NCBI GenBank assembly: GCA_027858715.1
Contig: JAQICD010000274.1
Location: forward strand, 1 to 53,726
DNA length: 53,726 nt
From: Prolixibacteraceae bacterium
GTDB taxonomy: Bacteria > Bacteroidota > Bacteroidia > Bacteroidales > Prolixibacteraceae
Direction of reading: 5' to 3'
Shown: positions 46,301-53,726 of the stretch, piece after piece
How positions within the stretch are numbered: the stretch's first letter is position 1
Layout of the letters: each line of letters starts with the position of its first letter
Made by a program: the position numbers and the translations under genes
Notes under the pieces: generated by a model
The model's database searches: none
The model's input: the letters and a program-made list of their open reading frames with translations, nothing else
What the model was told of the DNA's origin: nothing

Positions 46301-49300
46301 CATCTTCGATAATAACAGTATTACCTTCAAATACAACAGCTTCGTCGTTTACATCAAATGTTTTCCATAGTTTTTCAACCATAGTATAGCTTTCAGGATC
46401 GTAACGATATTCATATATCCTGATTGTACCCTCACCAGCTTCAACGTCTAATGGCTCAAAATCAAGCTCATCAACGAAACTCATTGAAAGGTCAGCAATA
46501 ACATAACCATAATCTTCTGCTGGTAATACTTCGTATTCCCATGGATTAGTATTATGGTTATATGCAGGATCAGTTGATGCCAATACAGGAGCAACATCAT
46601 TAGTGATGGTAAATCTCCATGTAATAGTATCACCTACACCATCCCAGTAATTAGACTGTGCATCGCCAATTACATCACCCGAAACACGGATATAATAAGT
46701 ACCGGTACGTGTGAAAGTAGTATTAGGATTAACTGTGAGTATGTTGTTGGTTAAACCATTATATACATTCTCAGCATCAAGGTCGTAATTTGCAAAACGA
46801 TCTGAAGATGGTCCAACATAGAATGGAATAAACTCAACAATATTACCAAAGTCTTCTCCCGGGTCACCTACCCAGCCCATGGTATTATCGTGATGGTAAA
46901 TATAAATACCTGAATTATCACCCATATCATCTACAATAATGTTTTCATCAAAGATGATGGTAAGGTCACTATTCTTAGGTACACTATCATTAACAGCAAT
47001 CAGATTACCGTCTTCATCTCTTGTGTCATTAGGTATGAACACAATTGGTGTTGGAGGTGTATCGTCTGATGTGCTGAAGTTCCACTCAAATTGTGCAAGC
47101 TCAGGATCGATTACAATGCTACCATTCCTTTCGCATGAAGTTGTGTCGGTTACAAAACCGGCAGGTACTTCTACATAATAGGCAGTGAACTCTTCGAATG
47201 TTCCTTCAACTTCTGCAGGTGATACTACAGGAATATGAAGTACACGTTCGTTGTCTTCGTCAACATATACATCGTTAGCACTTACAGTTGCGTAAACCTG
47301 ACCGTTCATTCTGCGAATTACCAGTGAGTCTGTTGAACTTGCAACAGTTGCAACTGGCTCGCTAAACAAGATAGCCATTTCATCATCCTCTAGATCAGCA
47401 CTATTCCATGTAGATTCTTTCAATACGTTTGTATTGGTAAAATCTCCGGGATTTGACTCATCTGAAGGATAGAAAGCTTCTGCGTAAGGAACTTCTGTAT
47501 CCATTACACGGAAAATGCAATCTTTGCCCATGAATTCGTTTCCGTCGGGTACACGCTTGGTGTCTTTAACCGATCCGGCAGAGAATTCAATATAGTACCA
47601 GCCTTGTGAATTTAATGGTTCAGCAAGTGTCAGGTAAATATTACTCTTACCGTCTTCTACAACAACTTCAACGCTTTCAATAACAACTGAGTCACCAGTA
47701 CTTGTACCTGCTTCGTTGGTTTCGTAGAAAGTAAGGAAATCACCATTCATGGTAGCAGTTAAGTCACTTTCCAGTAATGGAAGGTTGGCTTCGCTCCACC
47801 AGTTTACATCACCACTAGGCCAGCCACTGCTTGAATCATAATCGATACCAGCAAATGGAGTTTTAACCACTTCATGGTCAAACTGCAAGTGAATTGGGCT
47901 GCCAGCAGCTACACATTGATTTTCGCAAACATCATCACCACTAACATCCATAATGGTTAATACCGGTGGTATGTCGTCGCGTGTGTTAATAATTACCAAT
48001 GGATCATCACCACCGTAAATATTACGCTCATCATCACAGTCCTCTGCATCAGTAAATACATTATCATCTAATGAAATTACATATTCAGTATTGCTCTTCA
48101 GACCAAACTCTTCTTCCAAACCTGTTAAGGCAGGCGACCAACGATCTTCTGAACGATAAACTTTAATAATCGCATAATCAGCTCCCGATTCAGAGATTGT
48201 ATAATCACCGCTTTCATCGGTATCTGTATGGTTATTGTCGCTATCCCATGTTAATGGAGTACCATTCTCTGTTAAAGTGAGAGCAGCAGCAAATTCATCA
48301 TAAACAGCACTATTAGACAATACTGTCCATGCATCGCTGTTATCTGAATCTTGCAGGAATACTGATTCATTGAATTCAACTTTCAATAATGAAGAAGTTG
48401 GAACATTATTGATAGTTTCACCGGCATCGCCTGAAACAACCATTCCATTGTATTCATCATCATCAAGAGCTACTCCAAGATAAGAGAAGTCCTGAACTAC
48501 AGTCCAGCTTGCAATAGGAGCTTCGTAGTCGCGAACATCAAATGTCCATGAAGCGCCATCGCTGCAGTCCCATTCATTTCCTGAATTGTCGATAAACAAT
48601 CCGGCAGGAACACGTACACGGTAAGTCTCACCGCTTAAGTACATATATGAAGTAGGTATAGTGAATTTCCACTGATTATCCTCATCCTCTACAGCTTCTT
48701 TAACTGCTAAGCTTACAGGAATACGTTCGTGTGGATCTATCTCACCTATTCGATAAATATATACATAAGCTGAATCACCTGTGATAGCAGGGTTGATCAT
48801 TACTTCATTCTTTTCAAAGAAAGTAATTTCAATGTCAGCCTCAGGCTCAACACATGTAGTTGGTGCCCAATCTACATCGCATGGTGCAGTATTATCTTCG
48901 GTTGCAAAGGCTAGGTAATCTTTACCTACCCATTCGCCAAAATAATTATCATCACCATTACATCCATCTACATCAGAAATAGCCCAACGGTCAATTTCTA
49001 AATAGTACATTGATTCTTGTGGCAATATAGTTCTTGGACTTGAACTTGTTAATAGTTGGAAAGCTTCAGCTTCATTAGCTATTAATGTACTATCCAATGG
49101 ATAAAGTGTAATCGTATTACCATCAATTACGTATGCTAATGGCACACCAAGGTTGTTGTGATAATCACGAAGTACAATTTTATTTCCTGTAACATCAGCA
49201 TCATTGATCTGTATATCCTCATTAAATTCAAGTACGATTGAATCTTCAACAGCAATTACATCAACATCGGTTGGCATTCCTGTTGCAAGATCAATAATAT

Positions 49301-52300
49301 ATGAACCAACAGTTGGATATGTTTCATCATCTGCGCCTGTTAACAATACCGGAGCATCGTCATCACAGAAAGAAACTGCCAGCGGCCCTTCAACGGTACA
49401 ACCGTTTGGTGCAGGACGCAAGTCTTTAATACGATAGTTTTCAGTTTCGAAGCCCATTGTTTCGTCAGCATAAGGCCATGTGGCTTCAATTTCTGAATCT
49501 TCGTCGTACAGGTCAACTTCATCGTCATAAGCAAAGAAATAGATATCATAATCATATTCACCTTCGCCTGGGTCAGCAGTAAATTCAAATTCAGCTACGC
49601 CTCCATCTGTTTCCGCTTCACCAGCTTCAACACCCAATGACATCCAGCTGTCGTCGTCAACACATGCTTGTGCAGATGTTACTGCATCGTCACCAGCTTC
49701 AACAATTACGTAACGAATAGTACCTTCCTCGTTGATCTCAGCAGAGAATTCAATTTTACTTGCTGATTCTGAATCAACAGATGTTCCATCAAACTCTGGT
49801 GCTGTGATATCTTCAGTTGTGAAAGAAACTGATTTGTCAACAACAGCGTTTCCGTTTTCATCCTGTAATTCAATTGCACCAGCTAAATTGATAAACGACA
49901 GAGTATATACTGCTTCATCAACCATTGATGGGTTGTTATCTGCTGTTAAGCTCCAGTCGGGGCCATTAGGATCGCGAGGAACAATACGGATGTGTTGTTT
50001 ATCATTATCTTCACCCAGTACATCAGTTCCAACAAATTCAATATCGAAATCAATATCTGTTGCAGCACCAAATTCTGCATTTGCAGCTCGGTCTAAAGTA
50101 AAATAATCAGCAGCATTGCTTACATTTAGCGGATCTCCATCTGCTAATATCGGCAATTCGCTGATGTAAGCATATAAATGTGCATTTGTTGCAATATGTT
50201 CATCATCATCTTCGGGCCAGAAAGTTACTGTTGGTGCAATATTATCACCAATACAGAATGTCCATGTACAAGTTGTTGAAGTTAATGTACTATTAATATC
50301 ATTTGTAATTAATGCTTCAGTAACTTGTGAACCTGCAGCTTCTTTAAAAGCACCAGCTCTAATATTTACATCATAACAGCTATCCCATTCGAATTCTTCG
50401 TACACGCCTGCATTAGCCAATGCTATTTCGGTATTCAATTTCCATTTAGTACCGCTTGAGCCTGCTACTTCTGTAAAAGCTGTAGCAGAAACATGTAAAT
50501 ATGCATCAGTTACATTTGTTATTGTACCAGCTTTATATACCTGAATATCTATTCCACTTACCGGAACAACTGCTTCTGAGAAGGTAATTTCCAAATCAGG
50601 TGTAGTGCTTGTAGAGTAAACAGGATTGTTAGGTACAAGATCACCACAAATAATTTCAGGTATCGGATCTGGGCCAACACAGAAAGTCAATGAATCATTA
50701 ACGGTTACCTCAGCATTGGGTAAGCCTACTTCGTTGAGTACAAAACCCTCTGGTATATGTATATAATATTGAGTATTGTATGCCAGTAGATGCTGGAACA
50801 ACGATTTATCAAATATAATCTCATTGTCATCTTCTGCAATATTATATGAAGCATCGATGTATGCAATTAAAGTTGCATCACCTGTTAGACGCCACAATTC
50901 AATTTTCTTACCAGATTGAGGCGTTACATCCTCATCCCATGTAATGATAATATCGGTTTCGTCTTTGTCAGCTAAACATGTAGCATAAGGATCTGAATCT
51001 GGATTATCTGGTACAAATGCAGTAATTAAAGGTGCAGTTGCATCGATTGTGGTAAACATAGCTACAGTGAAATCATCTTCAGATGGATAGGCACAATCAA
51101 AAGCGCCTGTAGCAACAATTGCTGAATCTAAATCAAAATGGATATAATAATTTGAATTATCAGCAATTATAGTTCCATGTAAATCCAACTCATAGCTAAT
51201 CTTAGTTGAAAAAGCATCAACTGGTGATCCTTCACCAGCATCAATTGTTGTTACAGCAGCACCACCTTCTTCATATATTGTAAGAGCAGGTCCACTTACA
51301 CCTTCCATGGCTCCACCAAATACAAATTCAATTGTAAATAATGAATCCTCGGTAAGGCCAATCTCAGCATAATCAGTATTGGTTAAATCCAATTCAACTT
51401 CATTCAATGAAGCTGAAACAATACATTCAGTAGGAACTACTGGCGCAGGAACTGTAAAGTTTGCACAAGCTTCAGCCAATGCATTCATGTTATCATCGGT
51501 AAGAGCCGGATCATCAAGATAGTCTTCCAATTCGTTTGGATTGTCGATGAAACATACCTGGTAATCAACATCCTCAGTAAAATTAGGATCGTCTTTATCG
51601 GTATAGTAAGGATCGATATAAAAACGAGCAATGTCACCCACCACATCAAGAGTAAAATTCTTCACATCGAATGATACAGGAGTTAAAGTTGCATCTTCAT
51701 TTACAATATTCAATGCAAAATAACGACGTAATGCGTTAGCATCTTCGATTTTTTCGGTTGGTTCTAAGTTTTTAAAACCATCAAACCCAAGTTGTACCCA
51801 CTCATCGATTTCAACAAGGATGAAAGCGGTATCCGCTACATCAAAGTTTTCGTCGAGGTATGGCTCAACAACACCCGGATCATTAGCCACCATATCATCA
51901 TCTTCGTAGAAGATTACTTCAGGTGGACGGCTATCTTCACTGCGGAATGATGTCCAGTAGTTTTCTATAGCACAACCATCGGCCGGAGCATCACCATTAT
52001 TATAAGTATCCTCAATAGTCAGGTTATCTTCAGTGCGTAGAGCTTGCTCAAGTGCTACCGTGTACCAAGTTTCTGAATCGAACTCATAAGGTGCTTTAGG
52101 TGTAATTGTAATTACAGTTTCACCATCATCATTATATTCTACCCCAAAAGTTACATTATCCAAAAAGTATGAAGTACCCGGATCGTCACCTGAGTAGATG
52201 ATTTGACCGCCGGTTAATGCAGCAGGAGCGTCAGTTAAACCAAGATATTTACGCATTTGAATATAGTTACCTACAAATGTATCGTCGCCAAGTACATCTG

Positions 52301-53726
52301 TTAAAGTATAACCATCTACTGCCGGTGCATATACATATTGATCGATAGTAATCACAATCACCTTATCGCGATCTACATCCTCGGTTGAATCGCAAGGTTC
52401 AAATGAAACAATAGGGCCAAGGTATGCTTCCACACAGAATGTTTCATTAGGAGAAGAAAGTAATTCATTTCCATTAGGGCCAAAACGATCTTCATCAGCA
52501 GCATCCTGTATTGTATTATAATTAACTGAAACAGTTAAGCTCTCACTTGAAGAGAAAGCAACAGTAGGATAAATAACCAATTGCATATCATCATCATCGT
52601 AGAATGATCGACTAACATCAACGCTATAGTTGCTTGTTAAAGATCCTTGTAATGATACAATTCCGGGGATATCAGCAGGTAAAATAAGCTGTCCGTTTTC
52701 TTTTTCAACTGCTTCGTTGAATGAAATATAAACAGCACCACCACGTTTAATACCATCGATATCACAACCTGTTACTATATCATCTTCATCAACTAAATCA
52801 GCTGAGAATGTTACTTCCGGAGGAAGTACATCGTAAGTAGAAGGACGAACAGAAACAATAGGACCAACATTGTAAGTATTAGTTGGCAAGAAATCATTTG
52901 AACCACATACTGATTCATCTGCACCAAACATATAAACTACATAGTCCATACCATGTGTAGCTTCGAGTTCAGTTATATGTTCCAACAATTCAGTTTCTGA
53001 AGGTGCATTTACAGTTCCACTTTCATATACATCAATATTTTTGTTATCAGTTGAAGCGCTTGTTCCAATCCACTCATAAGTATTACTTGGAGTATCTACC
53101 ACATCAAAAATAACTTCTGCACTTTCAGGAGCGTATTTATCAGCTGTACCAACATCAACAGAATCTGCACGTACTACAATATAATAATACAATGCATCCT
53201 CGGGTGATTCAAGATTAATGCTAAAACTTGTTCCATCAGGACTTTTCCAATCCTTAATAGTCAGTGCATCTAACTGGTAATCACCTGAGGTAAACACCTC
53301 AGAATCAGCAGCAATTGCATTATCTGATTCGTCGATTAAACCGGCCAATAAAGAAACGGTATATTCAGTATCGTGATCAAGATCGTCTGCTGGGGTAACT
53401 GTAATAACAGTTTCTACGCTACCTTCGACAATTGTAGCATCAAAGTCGCCACCACTAAAACTCACATAACCATCAACATTGCTGTTAGTTAATTCATTGG
53501 CATCAATAATACCTGTTTCGTCAAGTGTTATTGTGAAATTGGTATTAGCAAAACACGACAACATTGCAAAAGTAGCCTCAGGTGCTTCTCCATCTTTAGT
53601 TGAGAAGTTCCATGGAGTATCATCTGCTTGTCCGTTTGTATTGAAACCGGCAAAAGTAAGTCCGCGACCATCAATAATAATTTCTGGTTTAATACGTACA
53701 TACATATCAGTTAACGAAGGCATATC
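43365..53726 (-). CDS. Giant Ig-like repeat protein with T9SS sorting domain (5' end outside window)
   Basis: The frame is open to the window edge, so the gene is longer than the visible 3453 residues and the track ATG is probably internal. About twenty modules of roughly 130-170 residues repeat the pattern of a hydrophobic strand after (D)xxxP, then a Phe-x-Glu strand, YxVxI and WxF-type closing strand (WTFCIGDN, WNFSTSDD, WRFTITND, WYFNVGDY). These look like SbsA/Big_5-type Ig-like domains. They are very rich in Asp, Glu, Thr and Val. Residues about 3180-3365 resemble an OB-fold nucleic-acid-binding region (VVILKGIVTI ... GFYMQDD ... SGIYVYD). The last about 80 residues are a type A T9SS C-terminal sorting domain (VYPNPFDNYI ... 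VRIIKR), so it should be exported by the Por system and attached to or released from the cell surface. Its role (adhesion or filament formation) is inference. Confidence 0.88.
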   Translation of the reverse strand, partial: DMPSLTDMYVRIKPEIIIDGRGLTFAGFNTNGQADDTPWNFSTKDGEAPEATFAMLSCFANTNFTITLDETGIIDANELTNSNVDGYVSFSGGDFDATIVEGSVETVITVTPADDLDHDTEYTVSLLAGLIDESDNAIAADSEVFTSGDYQLDALTIKDWKSPDGTSFSINLESPEDALYYYIVVRADSVDVGTADKYAPESAEVIFDVVDTPSNTYEWIGTSASTDNKNIDVYESGTVNAPSETELLEHITELEATHGMDYVVYMFGADESVCGSNDFLPTNTYNVGPIVSVRPSTYDVLPPEVTFSADLVDEDDIVTGCDIDGIKRGGAVYISFNEAVEKENGQLILPADIPGIVSLQGSLTSNYSVDVSRSFYDDDDMQLVIYPTVAFSSSESLTVSVNYNTIQDAADEDRFGPNGNELLSSPNETFCVEAYLGPIVSFEPCDSTEDVDRDKVIVITIDQYVYAPAVDGYTLTDVLGDDTFVGNYIQMRKYLGLTDAPAALTGGQIIYSGDDPGTSYFLDNVTFGVEYNDDGETVITITPKAPYEFDSETWYTVALEQALRTEDNLTIEDTYNNGDAPADGCAIENYWTSFRSEDSRPPEVIFYEDDDMVANDPGVVEPYLDENFDVADTAFILVEIDEWVQLGFDGFKNLEPTEKIEDANALRRYFALNIVNEDATLTPVSFDVKNFTLDVVGDIARFYIDPYYTDKDDPNFTEDVDYQVCFIDNPNELEDYLDDPALTDDNMNALAEACANFTVPAPVVPTECIVSASLNEVELDLTNTDYAEIGLTEDSLFTIEFVFGGAMEGVSGPALTIYEEGGAAVTTIDAGEGSPVDAFSTKISYELDLHGTIIADNSNYYIHFDLDSAIVATGAFDCAYPSEDDFTVAMFTTIDATAPLITAFVPDNPDSDPYATCLADKDETDIIITWDEDVTPQSGKKIELWRLTGDATLIAYIDASYNIAEDDNEIIFDKSLFQHLLAYNTQYYIHIPEGFVLNEVGLPNAEVTVNDSLTFCVGPDPIPEIICGDLVPNNPVYSTSTTPDLEITFSEAVVPVSGIDIQVYKAGTITNVTDAYLHVSATAFTEVAGSSGTKWKLNTEIALANAGVYEEFEWDSCYDVNIRAGAFKEAAGSQVTEALITNDINSTLTSTTCTWTFCIGDNIAPTVTFWPEDDDEHIATNAHLYAYISELPILADGDPLNVSNAADYFTLDRAANAEFGAATDIDFDIEFVGTDVLGEDNDKQHIRIVPRDPNGPDWSLTADNNPSMVDEAVYTLSFINLAGAIELQDENGNAVVDKSVSFTTEDITAPEFDGTSVDSESASKIEFSAEINEEGTIRYVIVEAGDDAVTSAQACVDDDSWMSLGVEAGEAETDGGVAEFEFTADPGEGEYDYDIYFFAYDDEVDLYDEDSEIEATWPYADETMGFETENYRIKDLRPAPNGCTVEGPLAVSFCDDDAPVLLTGADDETYPTVGSYIIDLATGMPTDVDVIAVEDSIVLEFNEDIQINDADVTGNKIVLRDYHNNLGVPLAYVIDGNTITLYPLDSTLIANEAEAFQLLTSSSPRTILPQESMYYLEIDRWAISDVDGCNGDDNYFGEWVGKDYLAFATEDNTAPCDVDWAPTTCVEPEADIEITFFEKNEVMINPAITGDSAYVYIYRIGEIDPHERIPVSLAVKEAVEDEDNQWKFTIPTSYMYLSGETYRVRVPAGLFIDNSGNEWDCSDGASWTFDVRDYEAPIASWTVVQDFSYLGVALDDDEYNGMVVSGDAGETINNVPTSSLLKVEFNESVFLQDSDNSDAWTVLSNSAVYDEFAAALTLTENGTPLTWDSDNNHTDTDESGDYTISESGADYAIIKVYRSEDRWSPALTGLEEEFGLKSNTEYVISLDDNVFTDAEDCDDERNIYGGDDPLVIINTRDDIPPVLTIMDVSGDDVCENQCVAAGSPIHLQFDHEVVKTPFAGIDYDSSSGWPSGDVNWWSEANLPLLESDLTATMNGDFLTFYETNEAGTSTGDSVVIESVEVVVEDGKSNIYLTLAEPLNSQGWYYIEFSAGSVKDTKRVPDGNEFMGKDCIFRVMDTEVPYAEAFYPSDESNPGDFTNTNVLKESTWNSADLEDDEMAILFSEPVATVASSTDSLVIRRMNGQVYATVSANDVYVDEDNERVLHIPVVSPAEVEGTFEEFTAYYVEVPAGFVTDTTSCERNGSIVIDPELAQFEWNFSTSDDTPPTPIVFIPNDTRDEDGNLIAVNDSVPKNSDLTIIFDENIIVDDMGDNSGIYIYHHDNTMGWVGDPGEDFGNIVEFIPFYVGPSSDRFANYDLDAENVYNGLTNNILTVNPNTTFTRTGTYYIRVSGDVIGDAQSNYWDGVGDTITWRFTITNDVAPVLASTDPAYNHNTNPWEYEVLPAEDYGYVIADLSMSFVDELDFEPLDVEAGEGTIRIYEYRYDPESYTMVEKLWKTFDVNDEAVVFEGNTVIIEDVELRDNINRQFGAYEESYYVMVDNGAITNDYPGSLTYFGGIDNPFVWRFQTGNDDVFVPGYDILSPTGEGASNLTIADVDSLVVAFNEGVEALTDPAGMLMLHNITNGKTDTITIVADMCADSTLTVNIADYLVDESDYYVFIQTEALGDTSTVSTPNDFTIGGETEWYFNVGDYTGPTATAVTPADDSTCVPSEIVLSMTFEETFGVVAGAGSIELTDSADFTMEIAIADMTIGEDNNSISAVVNGLPDTTLIFVNVPEGLLIDGSENANLSPAQAWSFTTGENTLPTAEIIAPLAVVDTSEVELIIEFSEEINADDSSIDVNGKVYAMTRLDSVTYTVLVDSLLSDTINTVTFMEGTFYDNAVCEANYIAAGSELTFDVMDIIAPVATYFPYEAGDYTDIELAIVFDNGITKEDGYVVIYDADTDEVADSIDIADFTDAGDNTFTYVTNDLYYGSFYVQIDKGSFMDYDAAPMAQEYEGIADAETWTIDIVDVEFVKCYNIITPEKNATGVDVNTTISISFCDERIAPPVREERYVSVANSNESFTFVVDETMIEGNTLTFDVEGLAENTQYSVYIQTGAITDEAGNEWDVKTDAEWWPFTTGDFTAPIATLTPVTVTEGEGSATMSSNENGVVYLVKDDVDTDVTVMESAIADGKAVKVTVVADVDATVSIAGLVPGTYNAVAVDNADNVGDRTSEAVVVEEEPVILEIAIADAQDRPGSTDYTDQVVILKGIVTITDNNGFYMQDDNAEWSGIYVYDSGNSAVNVGSAVEVQGKIGEFNNITQISDVTVTGTLLSLNIEPVPIPDTETVGESYESVRVMVSGRATETVEGNVTIANEGGATYAIDLYIYQPETYSWTEEFRYEVAGIVYGGGDDYKVEPYFDYDIVNASLRDGISLADVAIDVYPNPFDNYIKFDVSHDVHITKAVITNIAGQLVKEVHNPKNTIQTSELRSGAYFLSLHTEEGVAKAVRIIKR

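Overview
The window looks like chromosomal DNA from a member of the Bacteroidota, probably a marine or anaerobic Marinilabiliales/Prolixibacteraceae-type organism. The evidence is the DUF4834, DUF3467, PorT and TamL families, a type IX secretion (T9SS) C-terminal sorting domain, promoter-like TAnnTTTG boxes, weak Shine-Dalgarno use, and a Na+-pumping biotin decarboxylase. The genus is inference. No prophage, IS element, CRISPR array or integrated island was seen; most genes are conserved chromosomal ones.

Layout. 1-9.7 kb: the 3' end of a sensor histidine kinase, then minus-strand genes for DUF4834, lipoate synthesis (lipA-lipB), a small lipoprotein with a Yip1-like membrane protein, a nucleoside hydrolase and aspartate-semialdehyde dehydrogenase (asd), followed by a plus-strand 1130-aa secreted lamin-tail-domain protein. 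9.7-13.2 kb: an oadG-oadA-oadB cluster for a membrane Na+ pump coupled to decarboxylation. 13.5-26.9 kb: the transcription/translation block read right to left: tRNA-Tyr, tRNA-Thr, tuf, secE, nusG, rplK, rplA, rplJ, rplL, rpoB, rpoC and a DUF3467 gene, closed by a 19-bp perfect hairpin. 27-31 kb: rpsU-xerC-hpf, a helix-hairpin-helix protein and an NSS-family transporter. 31-36 kb: two different class II fructose-bisphosphate aldolases placed head to head, and the outer-membrane lipoprotein TamL. 36-43.2 kb: a SpoU-type RNA methyltransferase, a FAD oxidoreductase, porT, ubiE/menG, an AIR-synthase-like protein, a short-chain dehydrogenase and a nitroreductase. 43.4 kb to the end: the 3' part of a giant (>3450 aa) Ig-like repeat protein with an OB-fold-like region and a T9SS sorting domain.

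The most unusual material is small and non-coding, around the tRNA/tuf/secE region. Upstream of an intact tRNA-Tyr lie two tRNA-Tyr-derived copies at an exact 92-nt period. In each, the 5' side of the anticodon arm is replaced by the perfect palindrome TCCCGATGTACATCGGGA and the 3' acceptor half is lost. A 3' tRNA-Tyr fragment just downstream has a related imperfect palindrome in place of its T-loop. A sister palindrome, TCCCGACGTACGTCGGGA, lies between rplL and rpoB, where it resembles an attenuator. Between tuf and secE is a 51-nt tRNA-like cloverleaf with acceptor, D-like and T arms but no anticodon arm. A short-palindrome family that enters tRNA copies, and tRNA-like elements embedded in the tuf-sec-rpo transcription unit, are the best candidates for something undescribed.

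Other points are a His-to-Gln change at a predicted metal ligand of OadA, GTCATTAG repeats that supply the stop codon of one gene and a false start for another, and the modular giant T9SS protein encoded in the same window as porT.
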